Shown: in pieces, positions 14,001 through 26,400 of the stretch
Layout: each line of letters starts with the position of its first letter
Numbering within the stretch: position 1 is the stretch's first letter
Origin: Aquila chrysaetos chrysaetos
Taxonomy: Eukaryota; Chordata; Aves; Accipitriformes; Accipitridae
Direction: 5' to 3'
Length of the DNA: 64,000 nucleotides
Assembly (NCBI RefSeq): GCF_900496995.4
Contig: NC_044027.1
Span: 9,882,743 to 9,946,742 of the forward strand
Notes under the pieces: model-generated
Database searches by the model: none
What the model saw: only the letters and a program-made list of their open reading frames with translations
Told to the model about the DNA's origin: nothing
Translations under genes and position numbers: made by a program

Positions 14001-17000
14001 CGCTTCTTAGGCGATGCGGCTCTGCCTTGCTGGTGGACCAGCCAGTTCATTGCAGATGGAGAGCTGTCAGCAGTTGCCAGGGACCAGCTTTCACCTTTCA
14101 ATGCTGGGCAGGCCTTGGCATAGCCCTGCACAGAGGAAACGATGCTTTACAGTGATCTCCCATGCCTTAAACTCGGCTAGAACGCTTGGGCCCTTCATGT
14201 TTTTAACCTGAAATGGTAGAAGCAAATATCAATCCTCTCTTGTTCTTCTACTTTCATGTCTCAGCCTGCTGTGCTGCCTCAAGTAAAGCTCGATTTTTGG
14301 GCAAAGCAAGGAGCAGGGCATCAGGCTTACAAGTGACCGTCCCTCCTGCCCTTCCTTCCTTCAGGGACCTTAATAATTTCAGCAGACACAGGACTGCAGA
14401 GAAGCATCCGTGTTGTTTTCATATGATGTGTCCTTTGCTGTCTCCTCTGCTGTACCTGTTCATCACCAGACAATGGAAGGAGGACTGCTGGGGCGGCTTC
14501 CCTGGGAAGGGACAGAGGCAGTCAGTCCTAGAGAAAACAGCCTTCCTGATCTTTCTCCTTACTACCGGAATGCCTGGAGACCCACCAAATTGTTCTTGCT
14601 ATGATTTCAAAGGTTGGCTACTGGGGCAATGTGCGGTGGAAGCAGGTAGATGTATCTGATGAGAGTTCTGCTGTGGAGAAGTGCAAAACTGTATGGTAGG
14701 TACTAGTTCCCAATGTGCACCTTCATCTGGTGTGAGTGGGAGGTCAAACCAGGGTATGATGTGACCATCACCCTGGTTGTCCTGTTGGGAGTCCTGACCA
14801 TCCTGGCTTTGTCTGTGGTTCAGCAAGTCTGTTCCTGCTTCCCTGGAGGTCCCTGAGGGTGCGATGACACCTCTGTTTGGTTTACTGCTCTTTTTGGGGG
14901 AAGGGCATGTCCTTTCACTTGGCAGATGCACAGCCTGTCGCTGACTAGCACTAGTTTGCTGACCTGGTGCATCAGTTCAGATGTGTTGTGAGATGTGCCT
15001 GACCTTGAAAAATCTCCTGCAGCTCACCAGGGGTGTTGCTCAGTGGATTTCTCCAAGAGGAAAGAAAAGAGGAGCGGTGGGACAGCAGCACACTCCTTGC
15101 CTGCAGAGCCACACCACAACCTAGCACTTGGAAAGAAGACACTGGCATAGTTCTTGCTGATGCTGTTTCAGTGCCTTGGTGACATCTACCCAGGTCCCGC
15201 TTGGCTGGAACATGCTCAAAAACAACATGAGCATTTTACCTTACAAAATAAAAACGTATTTTCATACTTACCTTCTACTTAGGCACCTGATTTCCCACTG
15301 ACATCCATCCAATTTAAGCATTTAAACCTTGGCCTTTTGACATGGGACCATGTGTATCCACCCAGTGCCTTTAGGAGAAGTCTCGAAGATTCAGACATTT
15401 TATCTCTCATGCCTCCTTTGCTCTGAAGCAGTGGGAGGACAACAAGGAAACTGGGGAGCTTGGCAGGTAGGGTATAGCTGCTCTTATGACAGTATTCAGA
15501 AGTCTGTCTTGTGAAGAACCCTTTGGTTGTGCTGTGGCCTCAGTAGGATCATTAGGGGTGCAGTGAGAAACTTCATTGCACCAATTTCCACCCATAAGAG
15601 GAAGCCTCTTGTTCAAAAAATAGGCTGGATTCTGACAGCCTGCAACTCCTGCACTTCTCTGGATGAAACCTAAATTGGTGGGAAAAAATAGCCATGAAAT
15701 CCTCCTCCTGGAGAGCACAAGTTGCCAACTTCTGGTTTCCAACCCATCGACACTACTTCCCAAATAGTCCCACAAAAGCCACAGCTGGGGCTCTGTTAGG
15801 CTGTGACTTAAAGCATAATAAGAGGTGGGGACCCAGCAATTGGAAGGCATTGTCATGCATCTTCACAAGTCTGAACGCTCAAAAGCATCTGCTTGTTGGC
15901 AGAACACCCTGTTCTCCTTAGTGCTGTGGGCAGTGGATCCATTGGAAAAGTGGTCAGGAACAATGGCTTGTGATGCAGATGGCTGGAGGGAAGATGGACA
16001 TTTAAAAAGAGTGTCTAACAAAGTCTGGAGCAGATGCTGCACAGCAGAAAACTGAATTATCACTCTCCAAGATATTTTTCTGGTGGCGTTGCTATATGGT
16101 TCAGGCTTTACAGTCGCCTTTAGGTTAATCCTGATGAGTTGTGGGTGGTGGGAGTCTTGGTATGTGACTTTCCCTGTAAGCGAGGATACCCTTATCCAGC
16201 TTCCCTCAAGATGAATGTCTTGCTTTGGCTTTGGAAGAGTTGTATCTAGCCCAGAAAATGGAAGTGACATGAAAAATCTTGTTTATTCCTTTTTCAGAAT
16301 AGTTCAGCCATTTGACAATGGAGATCAACAGATTTTGCCTGTAGGTATATATAGAGGTATTTCTAGCTGCTCTAAATTCTATTTTAGATCTCCGTACACT
16401 GGGGTTGTGTCTCAGTCAAAGGGAGGTGGTGTTTGGAGGTGACCAGAAGCAGGGCTGTGTGGGGCGGGAGCTGTGCCACAGCCTGTACCCAAGTGCTCGG
16501 AGTGTCTCCCAGAACCAGAGAGGAGACTGAACAACACAGGGTGATTTAGAGAGTTTCTGGCCTTTATTGCCATTTTGATGGATGACACACAGATGCTGCT
16601 TTATGTTTGCTTTTGTACAGCAGTAAGAAGTCTGTCCTGGCATACAAATGGCATTATTAATCCAGCTGTCTTTCTGGAGAGATGTCTTGATGGAGCAGCT
16701 TTTCAGGAGGAGTAAGTATTTCTGCAGTTGTCTTTGCAGCTCTGATAGATTCCACTGTGGCCATAGAGCTCTCTGCATTCTCCAGCTTGCTTTCTCACCT
16801 TTATTTCCCTTTCAGACTGTTATGTTAATAAGGGCTAAGCCCAGCAGGGCCCAGTGGACCTGTCCAAGCTCCATCCCCATGGCTCTGAACCCAAAGACAT
16901 GCTGTGGGTATCCTTGCCAGCACTCTCCCTCCACCAAAGCCAGGCTCAGCATCAAAACCAGAGGCAAGTCAGCTTCTCTGAGCCTCAGGTGGGTGTAAAA

Positions 17001-20000
17001 CATGGATTAAGGGCAACTCCACCCAAGTTCAGGCCACTGTCATTGTTGAGGACACATCAGACAGGGTTTCAGCTCTATGGTTGCTCCAGACTTTGCCATT
17101 CATGGATATCCTCTGCATTCACTTCTCTTTCCCAGGTCCTTTTTTCTCTGCTTCTTGCCCTGGGGCACCTGGTGCTTCTGCCATCATCTTCAGCTCCATT
17201 GTCTTCTCTGCTGCTGTCTCTTCTCCCTTATCTGATCCCAGCAGACCAGGCAGTGTGGATGGCAGAGATCTTTCCCATCTAGGTGAGGGCAGGTGCCTTA
17301 ACCCTTTCCTCCAGCCGGGTTCCTGAGGGAGGCTGACACACAGTGCTTTTATGGCCAGGGTAAGCAGGACTTTCAGCCTGGCCAGCATTGGCGGCTTGGC
17401 TGGGCAGAGAGAGGGGTGTTGGGTGGCTGTGTGTGCTCAAGCCTAAGCTGCCTCTGCATTTACAGCTTGGTGGCCTCTGCCTGGGGGCAAAGCAGGGCTC
17501 AGCTCGGTGTGTTTAGGGACCTGGGGCTGATGAGGGTGGTGAGCAGCTTGTACTTGCCTATTGTCAGTCTTCTGTGCTGGGAATTCACTTACAGACTGCC
17601 TCCAGTTTTGTGCTGGGTTTATATGTCAGCCCCTAATAATAAGATTTTTTTGGCGGGAGACACTGATGTTGGAAAGGTTCTTACTTTCTAGGGGAATCAG
17701 ATTTTAAACCTGGCTAATACCAGCCTCTGTAGTGCAAGAATGACCATCAGCAAATAGAGGAGTATACATTAGCATGTAGAGACCATGCTAAAGATAACGA
17801 GGTCAGTCCAGCTTGAAGGATAACTTCACAGAAAGCAGCTAAACCATCTGTGTGGGTGGATTTTGGCCTGCTGGACCTGCAAGGGGAGTTTGATGAGAAC
17901 GACAAAGCTGAACAACTGGATGCAGTGAAACCAGCTTCCTTTTCTTGCAAAACAATTGCACAAGGGGCAAAGGTATCTCACCTGGGTTTATAGACTGCTA
18001 TGCTGAGATGAGTCCGTGTCGCTGCTGCTCCTGATCAGCAGGGCCTGTGCTCAGGAAACAGGAAAAGCATCAGTATTAGACCACAGCTTCTGCATCTGCC
18101 TGCATTAAAGGCAGCAGCCCAGATGTGAGTGTCGGTGTCCTTCTCTCCTTCTTCTCCAGGTTCTGTGAATGTCAGTTCTATGGCAAGGAAGTAAGAAAGG
18201 TAATTCCTGTAACCAGACATCCAGCTTGGGCCAGACTAAATCCTTGCTGGTTCTTGTGCCGTTGTCATAGAAAAGAAGTCCAGAACTCAGGAGACAATTA
18301 TGATTGCTTGTAGTTTTAATATTATTTTTTTCCCCTTAGAATAGCATCAGTTTGCTGTGCCACAGCTGTGTTGTCTGATCAGGGTTAACAGAATTAAAAA
18401 GTGGTGAATTGTTTATAAAAACCTAGTGATGAGTCATTGGCAATCTGATACAAAGCAATCTGATGATTAAGAATGCAAGTTTCATATTACCACTTTTCCA
18501 ACCACATTTGTAGGTAGAAGCAATTAAAAATCCTCAGAAGAAATATGTCTCAGAGCGTCTGTTCTTTGTCTTTTATTGATTGTTGACTCGTATGAGGCTA
18601 TGGAAGGTGCTGACAGATTCTACAGTACCTCTTTTTAACTCTGAAAATCCATTTTCCAGTCCTCTGTGAAGGCTGAGATCTGCTCTCTTCTGGCTCTGTT
18701 GGCAGTTCTATTTCCATTTTCCTCTCTGGTTCCAGATCTGTTTGACTTCTTCTGAGCTTAGGAAGGAAGCACTGATGTGAATGAGAGAGGAGAGAGAGAC
18801 CTGTGTCTGCGGGTGATGTTTATTCCCCTGAACTGCACATGAAACCTCATTTGAGATGTCAGAGTCACTGGGCCAGTCATTACTGACTTGTGAAACAAAG
18901 CCTGGGTAGCAACAACAAAACATCTGGTCCAGTAGGTCATAGCCAGATTTGTTACCAGCCCACGGCATACTCCAAAGGAGCACTGTGGGCTCTGTTTAAT
19001 CTCTAATGAATAATCATATAATTACAGAGGGCTTTTTACAAGCAGGTTCCTTGAAGAGCGGCCAAAAGGCGGAGAAGGGAATCTGTTTTCCATCTTGCCT
19101 GTTGCAGCAGGAGGGCATTTATGGGCTTTGGCTGGGGACAAGTGTGTACGGAGATGTGGGAAGCACCCCTGCAACTAATAGGGTCCTGCCTGGGGTATTT
19201 GCAGACACCAGACCTAGGACCTCGGATCCACCTTTGCTAGCCCTGTGTCTAAGCAGAGGTACTTCCACTTGCAGTTGCTTGTGGCCTGACTGCTACCTGG
19301 GGAGGATCGCTGTATCTTCTGGATGCCACAGGAATTTTGGACCATGACCCCATGGCCTGTTGTAGGAGCTGCTTGGCCTGATCTTTCAGTTTGGCCTGTG
19401 TGTATGAGGTTTGATGTTTCCAGTCCTTGACTATCCTGTTAGCTAGAGGAATCCCTGCAGCCTTTGGCCCCTGTACAAGGGGACTGCAGGTGACTGACTC
19501 TTCAGTGAAGCTCAGAAGTTCCTTCTAAAAAGCCAATAATTGCAACAAGTCAAACACACAGTTTAGGTCAACCCTGATTTACTGTAACAAAACAATTATT
19601 GCTGCCTTTCTGTGATACTGTTTGGAGATCGTGTGAGTTCTGGGTCAATGGTGAGCCTTACGAAGGGTGGGTTTTCCAGTTTGTTAGTCAGTTACACCAT
19701 CTTCCAAGTGGAAGAATGGGGCAATGGGTGCTTCCAAGGAGCCTGAAGGAAGGTCATCTTTGGTGTTGCAGTGTGCCCTTGCCACTGCAATGAATATAAA
19801 TACTAACTAGTGCCTACCACCTCCATGCTTTAAAATCTCTTTAGCAGTAAAGAGGCCTAGATTGTCATCCAACAAAGAGGGAAATAGGCCGTGAGTAGCA
19901 GAATGACATAGTCCTGTTCCTCAACACCTTTGCTCCAACAATACACTGCCCAAAAGAATGGGAATGCTGCAGCAGTCAGGCTTGCAAGGAATGAAGGGTT

Positions 20001-23000
20001 CAGTGACCAGTCAAGTATTCTGGGTTTTTCTTTCAGCCCAAGTAGCTGGACTGAGTGCCTTGGACAACGGAGCTTGGCCTCATTTCCACCCTGGTTTAAC
20101 AAAGAAATTGCAAACCTGCACATGCTGCTGCTTCTACTGCTTCAGAATGAGATTTTATCAGTGCATCAGTGGCTCAGCTATGTTGCTGTTCCTTTGTATC
20201 TTCTTAAACTGTGAGTTGAAAGAGTTGTCCTCTGCATGGGTTTCTGCTCACCAAAACTGGGGCAGTCTGCTTTGTACCCCAGAGCCTGCTTTTCATTTCC
20301 TTCTGTTCTTCAGAGCCTGCCCAAATTCCAGGCTCTGTGATACCATCTCAGGCCCTGCTTCCCTCTCACTTCAGGCTTGGGGAACTTTTTTCCGTGCCAC
20401 TTCTTTCACACAGGCTTCATCCATATTTTACTTACTTGTCATTTTTGTAGAGATGTCTGAAAACAGCGGGAGAGAGAAACTCTGAGGAGTATCTGAGGAA
20501 TGTTGGCTCTTCATTGTTCTGCAAATGGTTTTAATTGACAACTTAAGAAGCAGATCAAGGCTCTGGTCTGCAGGTAAGGTCTGTTTAAGCACTCAGGTGC
20601 CTACGTTACGCGATAGTCTTGTATACACATTTTATTGGCATATCTGTCTTGTACTGATGACTACCAAAGTGTGCAACAGCCCAGTTGTTAGTTGCTGCAA
20701 ACCCTTAGGAGTCCCCAGTGAGTTTGCTAACTGCTTCTTGACTCTACTGAGAGTATTTGCACAAACTGAAGGACCCATGCAGCTGCTTCTGCTCCCATCA
20801 AACCTCTCCAGAACAACGCCGAGGCTGTGCCCTTGGGCTGAATTTATGCACCAGTGCAGGCTGGGGGGCAGAGGGGAAATACCCACAGCTTTACGGGAGG
20901 GGTGTCGGGGTGCCCCGCTGCTGGGGGGGGTCCTGTACCCCCATACCCCACAGCTGCCAGAGGGGCCCCTCAGCACCACGGCTAGCTCCTGCCCTCCCAA
21001 ATTGGGCTTTAATCACTCTAAAATCAGCCTTTCCAGTTCCTTTTTTTGAATCACTTGTGAAAGAACTTGCTGCTTGTGACTAGTCACCGGGCTGTTTGGA
21101 AACCAACTGCCCTGTTAAGAGCTGTTGGCTCTGGCAATAACTCACAGGTTATTGGCTTTTCTACCTTACATACTATTAAGGATGAATTGGTGACGTTTTT
21201 AACAAAAAATTGTGTGTTAAAGTTCAGGTAAGTTTTTTGAGACTCAAGAGGACTTTCAGACATAGGCAATGTTTGCTTGAGTATTGAGGATGGTAAAAGA
21301 GCAGAAGCAGGGCAGAGGCAGTCTGCAGTCTGTTGGGATTTTAAAAGGAGCATTAGTCAATCAAGCTGTAATGTTCAGCAACAAGCAGATTTTTTAAATG
21401 ATTTTGTATTCATAAGATGAAGCACCTAATAGAAAACTAGAAGTAAGTTGTAATGAGTTATCCTGCAACTCTTACCCCAGTAATTTCTCTCTTTGATTTT
21501 GTGTAAAAAGCTGCTCTCCACCAGAACAAAGGAGTCACGTTGTCTTTACTCATTAAAAATTGCATATGTATAAAATATCAGTGTTGTCTTTAATCTAAAA
21601 TCCCTCACTACATATGACTTGTACCATACATCAGAACCCATCTCCCGCAGCCTGGCAACTGTCTCTGTTGCTATAGGAACGGCTCCACTATCCTTTCATG
21701 GAGAACCTCAAGTATTCCCATTTTCATAGCTGCTAGAACACCTCCAGTCCTTGCTTGTTTCATTCACTTGCTCACTCCCATCCATGAGATCTTCTCCTCC
21801 CAATTTAGAGAGTTACTCAGCACTTCTGGACTCATAAATGAAAGAACATTAGTTAGCTGAAGGAAAGTCACACATTACTTTGAGGTGCACGTTTGACTGG
21901 GTCGTTGGTACAGCTGTTGGATTTGTTTGTTATGCAGATGTACTGTGTAATTAGCATCCCCTAATGTGCATTACATTTGTACTTAATAGAAAACTATCAA
22001 AATCCCTGGCTTCTGGACGCTTGTCTGCAGTTATATACCAAAGGGCAAAAGTTTCTGAGAAACATCTAACTTCAAGTGTTAAACCCACAGGTAATGTCAC
22101 CTGAGTTAGCTGAGAAGCAGCTTCCTGATGGTAAGTTTATTGTGAGATTGTGTATTATGTGGCTGCCACACCTATCCTTGAAGAATTGCACTGACCAGTG
22201 TGTTGAACCCTGCTTCATGTTAGAGAGCAAGCCCAGCGGTCCCTGTGTTTATGTAGGAGCTGTGGAGTTGAAGATCATGAGGGTCACTGTATTTGCTGCT
22301 CATGTGGGCCGCCTTTTCTGCACTGAATTGGCACAGCTCCATTAAGCAAAGGTAGGTTGTTCAATCTGCCTTGCTTCTAGATGATCCTGGTATTTAAATA
22401 ATTGAGGATTTACTGTTTCACTTATGGAAAGATTTCACTGGAATAACATGAATTTTATGTAAGACGGTCTTAAAAAAACAAGGTAGATACTGATAAGGCT
22501 TGATTTTTAATGATGAGAAAAGGGTGGGGGGGTTTTTTGTTCAATTTATACAAGTTTCTAAACAAGACTGGGCTATGCTTTTATCCTGCTAGAAATACCA
22601 GGCACATGTACTGCATTGTGTCCCGGTACTCTTCATGGGGGAAGGAAGGGCAAGGCCAAGGGGATCTGGTGTCACAACCAGATCTCAGTTGAGCAAGACC
22701 CTACGCTGCTAAACAGAAAGAGGTGGAGAGTCTGGGAGAGGAGTTGTAGTGTGGAAAAGACTGGAAGCTGCGGCACCAGGGTTTTCCTGCACATCAGGTA
22801 CCCCACCAGAGCTTTATCAAAGGGAAAACAGCAGCTGAAGATTTAGGTACAGAATAATAACAAGGAGAACAAAATACAAGTGTGAGAAAAGCGAGAAGAG
22901 GAAAAGGTTTCTCAGCTGCAAAATACTCAGTAACACTCCCAGTCAACATTGTCTCAGTGCAGCCCAAAATCCTGAGACACTGGGAAGAGACAGCTCGGAG

Positions 23001-23043
23001 ATTCCCTCGTCATTGACTGGGGTTTTTAATTTATTCTTTGCAG
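11076..23043. other. Long stretch without an established gene
   Basis: About 12 kb with no gene I can name. A few short open segments bounded by splice-like AG and GT occur (13050-13142, 14470-14604, 16621-16711, 18160-18199), but none matches a family I know. A poly(A) signal AATAAA is at 15247-15252 on the + strand. The rest looks like unique intergenic or intronic DNA with scattered stops in all frames. Confidence 0.5.
13050..13142 (+). other. Possible coding exon of an unidentified gene
   Basis: A 93-nt open segment (31 codons, phase 0 to phase 0) is flanked by a TAG acceptor and a GTGAGT donor and contains WTKIKGVQTNRLGQKEYEDP followed by PGYPSAN. It can join in phase to an open segment at 14470-14604 (TMEGGLLGRL through PTKLFLL and a stop), with an AATAAA at 15247. 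A preceding segment ending near 12329 would use a weak GTGAAG donor. The composition looks protein-like, but open segments of this length between AG and GT also arise by chance. I recognise no family. Confidence 0.2.
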
Positions 23044-23104
23044 CCAGACAGTGCTCCCGTTGCCGACTTGCGGGCACAGCAGCCAACTCTACCCCCCCCA
23101 GCCG

Positions 23105-23150
23105 CCAATCAAAGGGGCGCTGCCGAAGCGGGGCTGCTCCTGCGATAAAA
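23105..23150 (+). promoter_or_regulatory. CCAAT and TATA-like promoter of the small-protein gene
   Basis: A CCAAT box at 23105-23109 is followed by a GC-rich AAAGGGGCGC element and a TATA-like GATAAAAG at 23144-23151, about 35 bp further on. This spacing fits a classical polymerase II promoter and predicts a start near 23175, giving a leader of about 300 nt before the ATG at 23479. An alternative reading is that TTCTTTGCAG just upstream (ending at 23043) is a splice acceptor and this lies within an exon. Confidence 0.5.
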
Positions 23151-23478
23151 GTGTAGGAAGCTCATGGCTGCAGAGTAATGCAGACAAAGCACGAGTGAGA
23201 GGGAGACAAAAGGGATGGAGTCCCAGAAGATGTGATCCACCCTGTTAAAGGAAACGTCCGTAGCCTCTGCAGCTGTGTTTATGCTGCTTCACGCAATAAG
23301 CACCAGCCTCTCATTCCCCCGGGAGATTTTTACAGCATTAATTCACTCTGCACAAAACCCAGCCTGCAAGGCTCCTCTTCAGCAGCGACCTTTGCATCCC
23401 TCCAGCTCCCCCCGTTTCTGAGAACCCTGCCTGCAGGAGCTGCATCCCTCCGGCTGACCTCCCATTGCTCTCGATCAA

Positions 23479-26400
23479 ATGTCACCTGTACCCGATGAAG
23501 CAGACCCTGAAGTGCCACGAATGGATCCCAGGATTCTTATTTTCCTGCTCTATGTGGTGATCCTTCATGAGCTGGTGAGTGGCTGGATGGAGTACCAGAA
23601 GCAGATAGCCAAACCGAAGAAGCAGGCGGGTCCAGTTTGGTCTTCTAGGTGAGTTAATGCCTATTAAGTTTCCAGAAGGTGAATAGCTCAGGTATGTTTT
23701 CGTGGGGAAGATTGCCTTTTGTGTACGTACATCGGTCCTTATAGATGTGTGCATCATCTGTTGTGTATTAATGCACAGAGGTAGGATTAAGGTCTGTTAA
23801 TCTTTTGAGCCTGTATTGTCTGAACGTACTGTGCATTTGACACGCTCGCAGATAAATATGCTCGTGATTTGGGGGGGGGTGTGTGAGGAAATGTGCTGTA
23901 ACTCAGCATATTTTGTGTGACTCAGGTTCCCAATCAACATACCTGGAAGAGAAAAATGTAGGTAGCACATGGAGGTGCTTCATGCATGATATTCCTCAAT
24001 GAGGCACAAACCTCTAGAGACTCTTCACAATCGGAGTATTTCACGTTAAATCACTAGCGTGCATGTCACTATCTCGCTGTCTCCTCCCACTCTCTGGGCT
24101 GTGCCCACTACACTAATCCCTTCCTTGTTTTCTGCCCAACAACAATGAGATGGAGAAATAAGGATGTAAAAGAAAAACGCCCCATGTCCTTAAAATTGAG
24201 ATATGTTTCTGCAAATACTGTTTACATCTTGTTCACTTGTAGTAGTGTTTGGGGTAATGGTGGTCTTAATTTCATTGGGGTCTTATAATGAAAGATATCT
24301 TGACAGCTATCCATCGGCTGCGTGATTAGAGACTCACACCCTGGGACCCAAAATTCACCTCCTGCCAGATCTCAGACAATGGCACACCAACACCTCGTAG
24401 CTTTAGAACTGAGAAGATGCCTCTGACCCAGTTTTCTCTAGGTCTGACAGCTGCAGCACGAGCACGCAGAGCTCACAGCTCACTCCTTATCCTAATCCTC
24501 TGACATGCAGCAATCCCAGCCGCAATTACAGCCCCACTGTGCTTGGTGCTGCACATACACACCCCGAAGGTGTCTCCACAGACGAGACCACCAGGAGAAA
24601 GCAGTGGTGCCAGGATGCAGCCATGGCTTGCTGAAGATCAGTAGCCAGCAGATACCAGTCTCTTCGTCTGCAGTTCAGGGATAAATTCACTGGCTGAATT
24701 TCCAGACCAGCAAAGCTGAACTGCACCTTGCACTGTCTAGTTGTACAAGTGAAATGATTAGCACTGGGAATGCAGCCATAGGTGGAAGCAGCTCCAGTGC
24801 AGAAATAGCTTGAAAGTGTTGAGGTTGGCTGGATTATAATTGAGGTTAGAGGCAGATTTCCGCACTGTCTTCAAGGAGAAGTGCAGGGAGGCATTGGACA
24901 ATAACTTGTACTGAGGTCTGAGGTACCCCAATACTAGCAAAAGCATGCAATGCAGAAAACCTAATGGAATAATTTTATTTACTAGAGGCCACCAAACAAC
25001 TTGCATCAAGCAACCAGGATAATGTAATTTTTAGTTTGTTTTTTTTAAGAGAACCTAAGGGAATTAGGTACCCCATCAAAACCAAAAATCTCTAGGGGCT
25101 GCCATCTAACCCAGCCTCATTTGGGGAGGTGGGACCAAGCTGGATGATTTGTGCAGGGCCCCACACCCTGGGGGCATCCCAGCCATCTCCATCGGAGCTG
25201 AGCGCGCAGCCCACCCTGCCTGCTGTCACAGCAGGCTTTGCCCAGCCTGTCCCTGCCCTAATACCTGCTCCTGCTGCTCCTCTAGCTGACTCCAGCCAGT
25301 TTGGGAAAGCAGACCCACCAAGTCTGTGTATGTCACATGCCTCATTCGCAGATTGCACCATAAACAGGTGAAGATCTGTGGCTTGGAGAACTGGAAAATT
25401 ACAGGATGAATTGGGATCCTCTTAGTGGAATTAAGATTGTCCTGCATGGACACCCTGTTTCTGATGTAGCCTGGGCTTATACATCCCTGTTGCAATAATG
25501 CTGAAGCTTTCTTGAGTGATGAGGCCACGTTTCCCAGTGCTCAGAGAGCAGCTGGAGCCAGATGTTCACCCTTCAGTATGGGCTTAGACTTAGAAAATGC
25601 TCAGGAATGGTTGTGACATCTGTAGCCCGGTTCTCCAAAGAGTTCAAGCCATGGCTCAGCAGTGCAAGAAAGCTTCCTCATGCCTTGCGTCAGGTCAGGA
25701 GCACTACAGCACAAAGCCAGCTCAAAAGTGGGGTTCACACCAGTTGGATTAATGCTGGATCAGGTACCATCTGGCCATGGCAGCCTGGCCCGAGAATCAC
25801 TTGTCCTCTCGCAGCTTCTACGGCACCAGCATGAGAGCAGAAAGCAAGCTGCAATATCGGCTTTGATTTAATTGACAGAAAGTGACTGTACGCCCACACC
25901 TGCACCACATTGAACGTATGGATCTGGGGCACCCAGCCGAGCTCAGCCCTGGTGTCAGCGGCGGTGGAGTGTGATGGCTGCTCCCACCGTGCACGCAGCC
26001 GTCGAGCTGCCTCTTGCTGCTGGGTACCATCTCCAGCTGGGAGGAATGGGAGCGAGGGGCTGGTGCGATCTGAGATCCCAGGATTACTGACTTTTAGGAA
26101 GGATTTGCAGACATTGCGAAGGAAGTCACCCAAAACCTTCCTGTAAGAGCTTAAACCTGAGATAACAGCAAGGCAGACCTCCTTGGAAGAGATGGATGTA
26201 AGGCCACCTCGCTTCCCAGCATGGCCTGGAGTCGGGCCAGCGCTGTAGAGGTGAAGCTTCACCTCCTGCCACAGGGCCTGAGCTGCCTCCTCCCCAGCCT
26301 GTTTGTTAAAAGTAATTAACTTGAAAACCAATTAGAAAATTAAGTTATAAAGCAGCAAGCTAATTAGGACATGAGAACTGTCTCTTGACTGTACCCTCAG

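Noticed and set aside
25735-26331. Minus-strand open frame of 198 codons inside the intron of the small-protein gene
   Set aside because: No recognisable domain, overlaps other open frames on both strands, and the sequence is GC-moderate where such lengths can occur by chance.
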